A stretch of DNA of 64,000 bases, from the NCBI GenBank assembly GCA_963663735.2, contig CAXXHN010000002.1, positions 372,001 to 436,000 on the forward strand. Reading direction: 5' to 3'. This document shows, piece by piece, positions 44,557 to 54,571 of the stretch. Position 1 is the stretch's first letter, and the number at the start of each line of letters is the position of its first letter. The notes beneath the pieces were generated by a model. The model was not told where the DNA came from and ran no database searches. It was given only the letters and a program-made list of their open reading frames with translations. The position numbers and the translations under genes were made by a program. This stretch comes from G963663735 sp963663735. GTDB lineage: Bacteria; Acidobacteriota; UBA6911; RPQK01; JAPXNP01.

Positions 44557-47500
44557 TCAGTTCCGATGGTTGTCGGGGTTCCTGAATTCCCTGAAATCCA
44601 CCTTGCAGTCATGGTGTTCCAGGAAAGAGAGTAATTTTTTATATTCTCCCGGTTTCAGGTTGAATAACTGTAACAGGCTTTTGTAGCTTCCGTTGCAGCT
44701 TTTGAGCCCTTCAGAGATGATTCGCCTGACCTCGTCCCTGTTGATATCCCTCCTGATGAAAGGGTCGCGCACCCCTTCCCAGAAATCCAGTTTTCCCTGG
44801 GAAATCTCTCCCAGGATATCACTGGCGGCCGATTTGTTAGCCAGGTCATCAGAGTTTTGTTCCAGGCTCGGGATATGTTTTGTCACATCAGCTTCTGAAA
44901 TGATCCTGGACGAAGAAAAGCAGAGGAGATTTTCCATGATATTAAGAAGTTCTCTCACATTTCCTGGATAATCATACCTGCAAAGCTTTTCAACTGCTTG
45001 ATCTGAGAGGGCCTTGTGGCTTTTGGAGCGGTGTTTATAGATATAGTTTTTACAGATTTCCGGAATATCCGATTTTCTTTGCCTCAGCGGAGGGATTTTA
45101 ATACTGAAGGCGTTGAGGCGCTGGAAGAGATCGAATCTGAATTCGCCTTTCTGGGCCAGTGCCTGTAAATCCTGGTTGGTGGCGGCAACTACCCTGATAT
45201 CGAGATGTTTTTCCTGAGACGCGCCAAGAGGTCTGACAGTCTTGTTTTCGAGAACTCTGAGAAGGCGGGGTTGCAGACTTAGCGGGAGAGTGGAAATTTC
45301 ATCAAGGAAAACTGTGCCGCCCGCGGATGATTCAAACAATCCGGCACGGGTGGAATCAGCGCCGGTATAACTGCCCCGAATATGGCCGAATAATTCATTT
45401 TCAACCAGTTCCGCGGGAAGTGTTGAGCAATTTAGCGGTATGAATGGTCCGGATTTTCTGTGGCTGAAATCATGAAGGGCCCTGGCTAATAATTCCTTTC
45501 CGGTGCCGCTTTCTCCCTGGATCAGGACAGTTGTTTCCATATCAGCTACATTTATCAGGGTTTTGAGCACCTCCTGGATGCAGGGGGATTCTCCTATGAT
45601 TACTCTGCCGTCCTGCAGCTCAAGGATCTTTCCAAAATAATTTCTGGCTGAGGCCGGGGACTTTTCCTGAATATTAAGGTAACTGGTGGATATGTCGGAA
45701 AGAAGCTTTATGAAATCATAGTCAGATTCAGAAACAAATGTTTTTCCGGGAAAGTCTACTGAAAGAATCCCATAGCGAATGGATGAGGACCCGATAGGGA
45801 AAAGTACCGATGAACTGGAGGACACTATTCCTGTCCTGAGCTCGGGAAACTGGTTGCATTTACCTCTGTAATCTTCAATTTTTTGAGGAGAACCTGCCTG
45901 ATTACTATGGTTAAGCATGGCTGCTCCATTTTTTCCCCTGTACAGCCGCGCATTCGCTTCCGGGAAGGTTTCCTGGATTATTGAGAGCATTTGGCGGGTA
46001 ATCTTGCCAAGGTTTTGTTCATTTTTAACGAAAGCCACAAAATGCCGGGTTTTTATCTGGTATGCCTGTCTCCGGGTTATAGATTTTTTGATGCTGGAAT
46101 GGCACGAACGGGCAGGTTTTATTTCGCTGATTGCGGGTAAAGAGATGAAACCATTTGCGGGATTTCCTTCACACACCATTTCCCTGGTGAGATGACTCAG
46201 GAGTTTAAGTTCCGGCCTGTCGGTTTTCGAGGCGAGGCGACTCGCCTGGCAACTATAGCGAAGGGCTTGCTGAAAGTTCATTTTTGCAGCCATCCATCTT
46301 GCTTTGATCAGGCATGATTCCGCAATCAAAGGAGTGAAGGAGTGCTTTTCAGAAATTCTGAATGCGTCGTAAATAAATGCTCCGGCTCTCTGCAGATCCT
46401 TCTTGCTCAGGCTGAATTCACCTTGCAGGATCCTGGTTTTAATTAGATTTCTGGGAGAAAGAAAGACTTTTCTGGAAATAAGTTTCTTAATGGCAAGATC
46501 AGCATTGTCCATATCCTGCCTATCCAGGCTGATCCTTAACCTGAGAAGCAGTTCCCTGGCCGCGAAATTGTGATGGATGGAAGCAGGGCATTTCTTGACT
46601 TTATCGAGAAGTTCCAGAGCTTTCCTGAATCGTTTCCTGGCGTGCCATATCCGGGCTTCAAGCAGGAAAGATTCGGACTTAATCACGCTGTCGCTGGATT
46701 TTTCAAGAAGCCGGTTGAGATCCATGAGTTTTTTCAGAGCGTTTTCATGCCTGGCACGGCCATTCAGGTTTTTTGCTTCTTCCAGCAACAAAAGACAGAG
46801 TATCCTCCTGCTTCCACAGCATTTTTGATTAATGGATCCGATCCTCTCCAGGTTGAATTCCGCCTTTATGTGGTGGCCAACATTCCGATCAAGCATGGTA
46901 AGGTAGATTTCGGCTTCAAGCCTGGTTTTGAGATCACCTGTTTCCTCTGCCATTTTCAGGCAATACTTCAGCCATAGAGAAGCCCTTTTTACCTGGTCCC
47001 TGGAAAGAATGAGAGCGGACAGGTTTAAAAGCCTTCTGGCTGCCACTCCTTTCTTTCCTATGGAAAGGCTGAGACGGAAAGCCCTGACTTCGTAGTGAAG
47101 GGCCAGCGCGAATTGACCCTGTTCATGGTACATGCGAAACAGTTGGTGATAATACCTGGTTTTTTCCTGGATTGATGGGTGCGAAAACCTTCTAAAATGA
47201 ACGTTTAATGAGTCGGGACTTCCGGGCAAAACAGAAGTCTGATTCTGTGATACTTTCAAGAGAGACTGGCAAGACGCCCGGGAAAACACCTCATCAATGG
47301 AGTCTGCAAGATGGGGACAGATTTCTTTTGATTGCAGATCCAGGGATTCCAGAAGATATCCCAGCCGAAAAAGAATTACTTTATTAAGGGGGAATTTTGG
47401 GAGTTCATGAAGGAAATCGCGGCATTTCCTTTCATTCCCTGTTTTTAACAGAAGTTTTATATAGGTCAGCCAGTTAGCCTGGATATTTATGAGGATCATC

Positions 47501-49410
47501 TCAAGCGAGAGAGCGGATTCAAACAGGCAAAGTGCGTGATGAAAAGATGAGTTTTTAATCAGGTAAGTGATGGACCGAGGGAGATAACCGGCTGCCTTCG
47601 CCGGGGTATTGCTGTTGATATAGTGCCGACATAAATCAAATAACAAAGGCAGATGATGCTCACGGAGGAAGGCTTTTTCCAGCACGTAGGCAATCATGCC
47701 ATGAAGATCCTTTTTTTCCTGGAGTGACATTCTGTCCCGGAGTGTTCCAGCAATCCAGGTGTGGGAGATTTTTATTGTGGAATGATCAGGTTTATTTTGA
47801 ACATCAACCAGTCCCGATTCCTCCAGTCGCTGGATTGTTTCATTGAGACAGGCAAGGGGATTTTGAACTATCTCCGTTATCCAGCAGAGAGGGATTTCCT
47901 GATTACAAATAGCAAGTAAACGAAGCACTTTCATCTGCTGGGGTGCCAGTGTTTCCATCTGTTTTAATACGTTTTTTTCAATTTCTTCCGGTAAACCATC
48001 TCCAGGGAACTCCCAGTGATGCCAGCACCAGGTTTCATCTTCACTGAAAAGTTTTCCGGAATCGCGCAAAAATTTAAGAAAGGCTGAAATAAAGAGAGGA
48101 TTTCCGCAGCTAACCCCGACGGTTTTTTGGTAGTAGTAAAAGCTGGATTTGTCTGCAAGGAGCGACTCGACTAAAGAAGATGTTTTATGTTTATCCAGCA
48201 ATTTCAGATGAAAGTCTGAAACTCTCATCTCAGTCACGGGAATCTTGGTTTTTATTAGCTGTAAAGTTTGGGGATCAAGGTTATTTGTGGCCTCAATCAG
48301 GACTAATATTCTACCGGTTGCCATTTTGGAAAGACTGGGCAATGAGGAAAAAGCTTCAACATCATAATCCTTTACTCTGAGGAGGATTTTATTGTTTTTA
48401 TTCCTTCCGGGTTGAAGGATTCCAGGATCATTGCCTTCTCCATGGAGAGTGTGGACTCTGTAACCCTTAAGACTGGAAGCTATCTGGAAGTATTCGGATA
48501 GTTTGCTTTTTCCGACTCCCGGATTTCCTCTAATTAAAACAATCCGGGCTTTTTCTTCCTGATCCCGGAGAATCCTGTGAAATTCAGATATTTCGGATTC
48601 TCTCCCGATGATTCCGGTTGTAAGGGCAAACTGGCTGGTTTTGAAATTTGAAATCTTGCTCCTTAGTTCCGATAGCAGCTCATGCGCCCTGGGGCGTTGT
48701 TTAGGATCAGGATGAATAAGAAATCCTATCACTGACGCGATGCCATCACTTATCAAGGGATTCATGGTATTCAGGGGGGCAGGGAGTATCCGCTCTTTTT
48801 TAAGCCTGAGTTCTCCAGGGGCAGTTTCAAAGAATGGCTGGATCCCGGCAAAGAGTAGATAAAGAATCATGCCCAGTGAATAACAATCAGCTGCAGAGGA
48901 GGGGGCCCCTGTTTTCAGATACTCCGGGGCAGCGTACCGCATGGAATAATCCGAGACATTTATAGATGAGTTTTTCTCTCTGCTGAGCAGGAAGTTAAGG
49001 ACAGGGTCATTATTTCGGCCTATAAAAATTTTGTGAGGATTGAGGTACCCTATGGAATGTCCCCGCCGGTGAAGTTGATGGACAAGGTCGGTCAGCACCA
49101 ACGCGATTCGCATCGCTTTATCAAGGCTGATCTTGCCAATAAGTCCCTCTAACTGGGGTAAATCGAGATATTCGGTTACCAGTCCGGGATTTTTGCCCCT
49201 GAAAGCGATATCCAGAATAGGTGGCAGGGCAGGGTGAACCAGGCTGCATCTTGCCTCTATTCGTTTTGTTAAGCATTGATCGCTGTAAGAAAGCTGGGAA
49301 GCGGTTAGAAGGGTTAGGACTTTTCGTTTTTCAGGAAAAACGCTGTCTTTCAAGTCAAAAACAGCAATCCTTTTACCGCATTCAAGTGGATAACCAACCT
49401 TGTAACGCAT
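44557..49410 (-). CDS. Giant pseudokinase-ATPase-TPR-GAF-sigma-54 activator protein
   Basis: 1617 residues. Residues ~1-255 are a Ser/Thr-kinase fold with LHRRGHSIGYLNPHKIFI where HRDLKPEN is expected and NFLL in place of DFG, while YAAPEYL (APE) is kept, so a pseudokinase. Residues ~265-540 are an AAA_16/NACHT-like ATPase (GNPGVGKSKL ~293). Residues ~560-1090 are helical TPR-type repeats, ~1120-1245 a GAF domain, and ~1270-1510 a sigma-54 AAA+ module with GESGTGKE (~1298), GSYTGA (for GAFTGA, ~1345) and GGTVFLDEIS (~1363). The C-terminal ~70 residues are a helical domain in place of a standard Fis HTH. It probably activates sigma-54 promoters in response to a signal sensed by the N-terminal modules. 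Confidence 0.85.
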   Translation of the reverse strand: MRYKVGYPLECGKRIAVFDLKDSVFPEKRKVLTLLTASQLSYSDQCLTKRIEARCSLVHPALPPILDIAFRGKNPGLVTEYLDLPQLEGLIGKISLDKAMRIALVLTDLVHQLHRRGHSIGYLNPHKIFIGRNNDPVLNFLLSREKNSSINVSDYSMRYAAPEYLKTGAPSSAADCYSLGMILYLLFAGIQPFFETAPGELRLKKERILPAPLNTMNPLISDGIASVIGFLIHPDPKQRPRAHELLSELRSKISNFKTSQFALTTGIIGRESEISEFHRILRDQEEKARIVLIRGNPGVGKSKLSEYFQIASSLKGYRVHTLHGEGNDPGILQPGRNKNNKILLRVKDYDVEAFSSLPSLSKMATGRILVLIEATNNLDPQTLQLIKTKIPVTEMRVSDFHLKLLDKHKTSSLVESLLADKSSFYYYQKTVGVSCGNPLFISAFLKFLRDSGKLFSEDETWCWHHWEFPGDGLPEEIEKNVLKQMETLAPQQMKVLRLLAICNQEIPLCWITEIVQNPLACLNETIQRLEESGLVDVQNKPDHSTIKISHTWIAGTLRDRMSLQEKKDLHGMIAYVLEKAFLREHHLPLLFDLCRHYINSNTPAKAAGYLPRSITYLIKNSSFHHALCLFESALSLEMILINIQANWLTYIKLLLKTGNERKCRDFLHELPKFPLNKVILFRLGYLLESLDLQSKEICPHLADSIDEVFSRASCQSLLKVSQNQTSVLPGSPDSLNVHFRRFSHPSIQEKTRYYHQLFRMYHEQGQFALALHYEVRAFRLSLSIGKKGVAARRLLNLSALILSRDQVKRASLWLKYCLKMAEETGDLKTRLEAEIYLTMLDRNVGHHIKAEFNLERIGSINQKCCGSRRILCLLLLEEAKNLNGRARHENALKKLMDLNRLLEKSSDSVIKSESFLLEARIWHARKRFRKALELLDKVKKCPASIHHNFAARELLLRLRISLDRQDMDNADLAIKKLISRKVFLSPRNLIKTRILQGEFSLSKKDLQRAGAFIYDAFRISEKHSFTPLIAESCLIKARWMAAKMNFQQALRYSCQASRLASKTDRPELKLLSHLTREMVCEGNPANGFISLPAISEIKPARSCHSSIKKSITRRQAYQIKTRHFVAFVKNEQNLGKITRQMLSIIQETFPEANARLYRGKNGAAMLNHSNQAGSPQKIEDYRGKCNQFPELRTGIVSSSSSVLFPIGSSSIRYGILSVDFPGKTFVSESDYDFIKLLSDISTSYLNIQEKSPASARNYFGKILELQDGRVIIGESPCIQEVLKTLINVADMETTVLIQGESGTGKELLARALHDFSHRKSGPFIPLNCSTLPAELVENELFGHIRGSYTGADSTRAGLFESSAGGTVFLDEISTLPLSLQPRLLRVLENKTVRPLGASQEKHLDIRVVAATNQDLQALAQKGEFRFDLFQRLNAFSIKIPPLRQRKSDIPEICKNYIYKHRSKSHKALSDQAVEKLCRYDYPGNVRELLNIMENLLCFSSSRIISEADVTKHIPSLEQNSDDLANKSAASDILGEISQGKLDFWEGVRDPFIRRDINRDEVRRIISEGLKSCNGSYKSLLQLFNLKPGEYKKLLSFLEHHDCKVDFREFRNPDNHRN

Positions 49411-49447
49411 CCCTCCATTCCCCTCCCCCCGGTGGGTAATGGAATAT

Positions 49448-49475
49448 ATTTTACATCTTTATTGCATGTTGTCAA
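49448..49475 (-). promoter_or_regulatory. Candidate sigma-70 promoter of the giant regulator gene
   Basis: Reading the minus strand, a perfect TTGACA (49475-49470) and TAAAAT (49453-49448) are 16 bp apart. The ATG at 49410 follows after a G/A-rich leader containing GGGGAGGGGAATGGAGGG, which supplies a strong ribosome-binding site. Confidence 0.6.
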
Positions 49476-49596
49476 CAGTTTAATGGAAATAGCCAAGAGT
49501 GAAATAGTAGAAAACATCAATAAAGGTGTTTGAGAAATTGAAAAGAAGCCCGCTAATTTGGCCAGATAACCTTTGTTTGCTGGATTGGTTTTATGT

Positions 49597-52479
49597 TTAT
49601 TCCTTCCTCCCCAGCCCCTCCGCGATCAGTTCAACCGGGTGTTTTGACAACTTGCCGGCGAAATGTTTTACCTGGCTCCGGCAGCTGAAACCTGAAATCG
49701 CCAGTTCAGTTCCGGGTGAAGCTTTCCGGATGGCGGGCAGGAGTTTCAGCTCCGCGATGTCACGGGACAGTTCATAATGTTCCTTTTCATACCCGAAAAC
49801 CCCGGCCATGCCGCAGCAGCCCTGGTCCACGGTGGTTACATGGGCGCCGGGAAGCATCTCCAGCATTCCCCTGGTAGGTTCAGCCCCAATCAGGGCTTTC
49901 TGCTGGCAGTGCCCGTGAAACAGGATTTCAGAGGGGCCCGTACCTAATAGCGGACGCAGTAAATCCTTGTTTTCAGGCCTCAACAGGAATTCTTCCATGG
50001 TAATAACCCGTTCCGCCAGTTTCCGCGCCGCTTCCTGGTTTTCCATCAGGTCCGGGTAGTCATCCTTGATCGTGGAGTAGCAGCTGGGCTCCAGGATGAT
50101 GACCGGTTCGGTGCCGTCTCCAATAGCCGCCAGTTTCTCAACCAGCCTGCCTCCGTCCTTTTTCACCCTGGCCAGGAAGCCGGCGGTTATGAGCGGCCTT
50201 CCGCAGCAGCCCACATCGGCCATGATCACTTCATATCCCAGTTCCGTCAGCACCCGATAGGCGGAAATCCCCACCACTGGCTCATAGTACTTGGTCCAGG
50301 TGTCGGCGAAGAGGATTACCCGCTTGCTTCCGGCAGGAACTGTGCCGCTGATTTTTTTGATCTCTCCCCGCAGGGATTTCCGGGAATACTCGGGAAGGTC
50401 GCGGCGTTTATCAAACCCCGCGAGCCGGAAAAACAGGGATTTAATCGGGGCAAAACGCAGCAGCCTGTTTACCAGTCCGGGGGCGATGGCGGCCAGGGCT
50501 GCTCCCCTGCCTGAAGCTTTTACCAGGCGGTTGCGCAGGGGGATCCGGTTACGCTGGTAGTAGCGGGCCAGGAATTCAGCCTTGAGCCGGGCCAGGTCCA
50601 CGTGGGAAGGGCACTCAGACTTGCAGCTTTTGCAGGCCAGGCACTTGTCCAGGATTTCGTACAGCTCCCGGTCGTAAATTCCATCGGGCCCCTGGGCCAG
50701 GGCGGCGCGCAGGGCATTGGCCCGGCCCCTGGTGGAGTCCTCCTCCCTGCGGGTGGCCTGGAAGGTGGGGCACATTGATCCGTTGACGGCGTTGAGGCAG
50801 AGTCCCACTCCCGTGCATTTATCCACCGCCCGGGAATAATAACCCTCCTCCTCCAGGAAATGGTAGAGGGTGGCCTGGTCCAGCCCTCGCCCCGAAGGGA
50901 TACGTAAATTTTCAGTCGGAGGCAGGGGATTGACAATTTTTCCGGGATTCATCAAAGCCTGGGGATCGAAGATCCTTTTGATTTCCCCGAACCCATCGTA
51001 AACGGCATCACCGTAAAATTCCCTGAGTTTGTAGCTGCGGACCAGCCCGTCGCCATGCTCTCCGCTCCAGGCTCCACCGTAGGATTTAACCAGGTCGAAC
51101 ACCTCTCCTGAAATGGCCAGGAGGATCTGCTGGTCTTCCTCCTGGTTGATGTCCAGGAAAGGACGGATGTGCAGGACTCCGGCCCCGGCATGCCCGTAGG
51201 AAACCATCCTGCGGTTGTATTTTGTGCAGATTGCCTCCACCTTTTCCACGTATTCGGCCAGGAAGCGCGGCGGAATACAGGTGTCCTCAATAAAGGGCAG
51301 GGGTTTGTAGTTCCCTTCAACATTCATCAGCAGCCCCAGGGTATCCTTGCGCACCTGCCAGAGGGCGGCCCGTTCTGCCTCATCCCAGACCTGGCTCATC
51401 GCGGGACAGAGGGAACTTATTAATTCATCTTCCCTGACCTGGTCCAATACCGCGGCAATTTCTTCCCGGGAATCCCCGTTAAATTCGGCGACCAGCACCG
51501 CGCCGCTCTCCGCCCTGAAGAACTTATTGGCGCTGGAAGCGGTGATGCTGTTGCTGCGGGCCAGTTCCAGGGACTCCCGGTCCATGGTTTCGACCGCGGA
51601 AGGTTGAAAACTGAGCAGCCGGGAAACCGCGCTCATGGCTTCAGCAAAATTCCGGGACTCCAGGACCAACAGGGCGGTTGCCTGGGGGATCGGCTCAAGG
51701 TTCAGCTTGGCCTCGGTAATTATGCCCAGGGTGCCTTCTGCCCCGCAGAGCAGCAGGCCCGGGTTGAACCTGTCGTTATCCAGCAGTTTATTGAGGGCGT
51801 AACCGTTGACCAGGCGGTTGATATCGGGAAAACGGAGAATGATTTCCTCCCGCAGCCCATCAATGACTCTCCCGGTCGCGGCATAGATTTCAGCGCTTTC
51901 TCCGCCTCCCCGGGTTTCAACCTCTCCCCGGCGCACTTCCTTGAAAACATGTTTATTGCCGTCGCTCAATACGGCGGTAAACTCCAGTACGTGGTTTATG
52001 GTTTTTCCGTAGCGGACTGACCTTAATCCGGCTGAGTTGTTTCCGATCATGCCGCCGATAGTGGCCCGGTTGGCTGTGGCCACGTCTGGCGCGAAAAAGA
52101 GCCCGGTTTCCCTGAGCCTCAGGTTGAGCTCGTCGAGCACGATTCCGGGCTGGACCCTGACCCATTTTTCCGTCGCATTTATTTCAAGGATGGAACGCAT
52201 GTGCCGGGAGAAATCAAGCACAATACCTTCTGAAACCGCCTGTCCGGCCAGGCTGGTCCCTGCTCCCCGGGGCAGCAGGGGGATATTGAATTTCCTGGCA
52301 GCGTCCACGCATTTCAGCACATCATCCAGGTCGGCAGGAGCGGCGATACAGGCTGGCTTGATCTGGTAGAGGCTGGCATCGGTGCTGTAAAGGTTCCTGG
52401 ACATGGAGCTGTCCAGGACTTCTCCCTTGAGAGTGGATTTCAATTCGGATATCAGCAGTTCTGGATTTGTTTTTTTCAC
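49597..52479 (-). CDS. Fused FAD-linked dehydrogenase and Fe-S/CCG reductase (D-2-hydroxyacid type)
   Basis: About 960 residues, a GlcD-GlpC-type fusion. The FAD-binding PCMH-like domain (~40-230) has PLLPRGAGTSLAGQAVS and GGMIGNNSAGLRSVRYG; the FAD-oxidase C-terminal domain follows (SYGHAGAGVLHIRP, WSGEHGDGLVRS). Two ferredoxin-like clusters are near 551 (CTGVGLC...CP) and 611 (CLACKSCKSECP). Two CCG motifs (VGCCGRP ~760, QGCCGMAG ~888) resemble heterodisulfide-reductase modules. Such proteins oxidise D-lactate, glycolate or other 2-hydroxyacids and pass electrons to quinone or another carrier. GTG at 52479 with AGGA 9 nt upstream is preferred to TTG at 52524. Confidence 0.9.
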   Translation of the reverse strand: MKKTNPELLISELKSTLKGEVLDSSMSRNLYSTDASLYQIKPACIAAPADLDDVLKCVDAARKFNIPLLPRGAGTSLAGQAVSEGIVLDFSRHMRSILEINATEKWVRVQPGIVLDELNLRLRETGLFFAPDVATANRATIGGMIGNNSAGLRSVRYGKTINHVLEFTAVLSDGNKHVFKEVRRGEVETRGGGESAEIYAATGRVIDGLREEIILRFPDINRLVNGYALNKLLDNDRFNPGLLLCGAEGTLGIITEAKLNLEPIPQATALLVLESRNFAEAMSAVSRLLSFQPSAVETMDRESLELARSNSITASSANKFFRAESGAVLVAEFNGDSREEIAAVLDQVREDELISSLCPAMSQVWDEAERAALWQVRKDTLGLLMNVEGNYKPLPFIEDTCIPPRFLAEYVEKVEAICTKYNRRMVSYGHAGAGVLHIRPFLDINQEEDQQILLAISGEVFDLVKSYGGAWSGEHGDGLVRSYKLREFYGDAVYDGFGEIKRIFDPQALMNPGKIVNPLPPTENLRIPSGRGLDQATLYHFLEEEGYYSRAVDKCTGVGLCLNAVNGSMCPTFQATRREEDSTRGRANALRAALAQGPDGIYDRELYEILDKCLACKSCKSECPSHVDLARLKAEFLARYYQRNRIPLRNRLVKASGRGAALAAIAPGLVNRLLRFAPIKSLFFRLAGFDKRRDLPEYSRKSLRGEIKKISGTVPAGSKRVILFADTWTKYYEPVVGISAYRVLTELGYEVIMADVGCCGRPLITAGFLARVKKDGGRLVEKLAAIGDGTEPVIILEPSCYSTIKDDYPDLMENQEAARKLAERVITMEEFLLRPENKDLLRPLLGTGPSEILFHGHCQQKALIGAEPTRGMLEMLPGAHVTTVDQGCCGMAGVFGYEKEHYELSRDIAELKLLPAIRKASPGTELAISGFSCRSQVKHFAGKLSKHPVELIAEGLGRKE

Positions 52480-52654
52480 CGGTTCATTTCCTTTTTTGAA
52501 TATTGTAAACAGCCTGGACCTCAAGGTCCAAGGATATTAAGATCCTGTATACACTGATGACCTGTTTTTCGATATCATGTAACCCGTCATATGGATTTTG
52601 TTATCAATCCGGTAACCGCTGGAAAAACGGGACAGGAACGGAAAGGCTGGAGAT

Positions 52655-53272
52655 TTGAGATTAGGACTGAAAAAGATTTTACTGATTCTGGTGCTGCTGG
52701 CAACTGCCTGGGTTTTTTCCGATTGCGCTGCAAAAGAGACTGGTGAAGCAGAGGTTGATTTTTTCCAGTACGATACGGCGGTCATCGCGACAGGGATGGG
52801 TGAAATCGTGATCCGCCTGGATAAGGAAAAAGCTCCTGAAACCTCCAGAAATTTCCTGTGTCTCTGCGGGACCGGGTTTTATGACGGCACTTATTTTCAC
52901 CGGGTTGTTCCGGGACTTCTGGTTCAGGGAGGAGATCCAAATACCCTGGATGATGACATTACCAACGATGGCAAGGGTGGATTCAGCTGCCAGGGGCCTG
53001 GTACTTTCCTGGCGGCCGAGCTCAATGATCTCAGGCATGAAAAAGGTTCAATCAGCATGGTCAGGGGGAATGGGCCGGATTCAGCCGGAAGCCAGTTTTT
53101 TATTGTCCTGGACGATGTTCCTGAATATGACGGGAATTATACGGTGTTCGGCCACGTGGAAAGCGGGCTGGACATCCTGGTAGAAATGGCTGAACAGGCC
53201 GGGGAACCCCTGGAAGAAGGGGGATTCCACCCGGAGAAGCCACTGGTCATTACCAGCTGTTCGGTTAGATGA
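52655..53272 (+). CDS. Cyclophilin-type peptidyl-prolyl isomerase, lipoprotein
   Basis: 205 residues. An N-terminal signal with lipobox VFSDC predicts a lipid-anchored periplasmic protein. The cyclophilin core is present: APETSRNFLCLC, FYDGTYFHRVVPGLLVQGGDP, SISMVRGNGPDSAGSQFFI and YTVFGHVESGLDIL. It catalyses proline isomerisation during protein folding. TTG at 52655 with AAAGG 8 nt upstream is the only start that gives a complete signal peptide. The arginine of the FHR motif is retained, so the enzyme should be active. Confidence 0.92.
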   Translation: MRLGLKKILLILVLLATAWVFSDCAAKETGEAEVDFFQYDTAVIATGMGEIVIRLDKEKAPETSRNFLCLCGTGFYDGTYFHRVVPGLLVQGGDPNTLDDDITNDGKGGFSCQGPGTFLAAELNDLRHEKGSISMVRGNGPDSAGSQFFIVLDDVPEYDGNYTVFGHVESGLDILVEMAEQAGEPLEEGGFHPEKPLVITSCSVR

Positions 53273-53383
53273 TTCAGGGCCATCCGGCATTTCCCACTGG
53301 ATCACTCCAAAAAAGAGTTCTTGACAGCCGGGTAACAGGGGCCTGAAACTTAACTTCGGTTTTTTATCCGGGACAGGTTTAAT

Positions 53384-54571
53384 ATGGCTGAAATTACTAT
53401 TTGCGCGGCAATCTGCGCCCTGGTGTTCTGGAGCACCAGCCAAAGCTGGAGTGAGAGATTTTATAAAATTATCCCTTCAGTCGTACTGATCTATTATCTC
53501 CCGACCCTTGCTTCCACTGTTGGGCTGCTTCCGACTCAGTCCCCTGCCTACGACTGGATGCGTGACTGGCTGCTGCCATTCAGCCTTTTTGTTTTGATGG
53601 TGACCACCGATGTCCCGGCGATCCTGGGAATCGGGCGCAAGGCGATCCTGATGATGCTTACCGGAACCCTGGGCATCATGCTGGGCGGGCCGGTAGCCCT
53701 GCTTGTTTTCAAGGCCTGGCTCCCGGAGGATTCCTGGAAGATCCTGGCTGCCCTTTCCGGAAGCTGGATAGGGGGGGGCGGGAATTTCGCGGCCATCAAG
53801 GAAGCTGTCGGCGCGTCAGATGCCATGGTGGGACCGATCATCATCGTGGACACCGCGGTAGGTTATTCCTGGACCGGAATCCTTCTTTTTTTGTCCAGGC
53901 ATAAAAAATGGTTTAACCGGATAAATCGAACCGATGCCGATGACCTGCAGGAACTGAACAGCCGTTTCAGCCTTCTTGAAAAGGAGAGCCGCAGGGTTTC
54001 CAGTGTCAGTGACATCCTGGGCATCCTGGCTATAGGGCTGCTGGGAGTATTAGTATGCGGATACCTGGGGGATCGTATTGATGCCATTGCCGGGCCTTTC
54101 CTGGAGGCCAATGCCCCGGATCTGGCCGCCGTATTTTCCCGGTTCACCTGGATGGTTATCCTGATAACAACGATTGGGATCGCGCTCTCTTTTACTTCTT
54201 TGAGAAAAGTCGGCAGCCGTGGCGGCACCAGTATGGCTTATGCCGCGTTATACCTGTTCCTGGCTTCCCTGGGAGCCAGGGCCGACATTTCCGGATTAAT
54301 GAATGCCCCGGTGTTCCTCCTGGTTGGCATTGTCTGGATCATGGTTCACGTGGTTGTACTTTTCATCGGCGCCAGGATCTTCAGGGCCCCCCTCTTCCTG
54401 GTGGCTGTAGGCAGCCAGGCTAATATCGGGGGAGTCGCCACTGCGCCGATCGTGGCAGCCGCCTACTATGAATCCCTGGCCCCGATCGGGGTACTGATGG
54501 GAATTTTTGGATACCTGATCGGAAATTACGCCGGACTGATTACAGCCTACCTGCTTAAACTGGTGGCCTAG
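53384..54571 (+). CDS. DUF819-family integral membrane protein
   Basis: 395 residues with about ten to twelve hydrophobic segments. The DUF819 (YjcL) landmarks are SGSWIGGGGNFAAIKEAVG near the middle and AVGSQANIGGVATAPIVAAAY near the C-terminus, which form an inverted-repeat arrangement like that of ion-coupled transporters. The substrate of the family is not established. It begins ~110 nt after the cyclophilin gene on the same strand, but no functional link is evident. Confidence 0.87.
   Translation: MAEITICAAICALVFWSTSQSWSERFYKIIPSVVLIYYLPTLASTVGLLPTQSPAYDWMRDWLLPFSLFVLMVTTDVPAILGIGRKAILMMLTGTLGIMLGGPVALLVFKAWLPEDSWKILAALSGSWIGGGGNFAAIKEAVGASDAMVGPIIIVDTAVGYSWTGILLFLSRHKKWFNRINRTDADDLQELNSRFSLLEKESRRVSSVSDILGILAIGLLGVLVCGYLGDRIDAIAGPFLEANAPDLAAVFSRFTWMVILITTIGIALSFTSLRKVGSRGGTSMAYAALYLFLASLGARADISGLMNAPVFLLVGIVWIMVHVVVLFIGARIFRAPLFLVAVGSQANIGGVATAPIVAAAYYESLAPIGVLMGIFGYLIGNYAGLITAYLLKLVA

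Noticed and set aside
44129..44686. 185-residue plus-strand ORF
   Set aside because: It runs from the riboswitch region through a REP element into the 3' end of the giant regulator gene; its proline/serine-rich translation has no recognisable motif.
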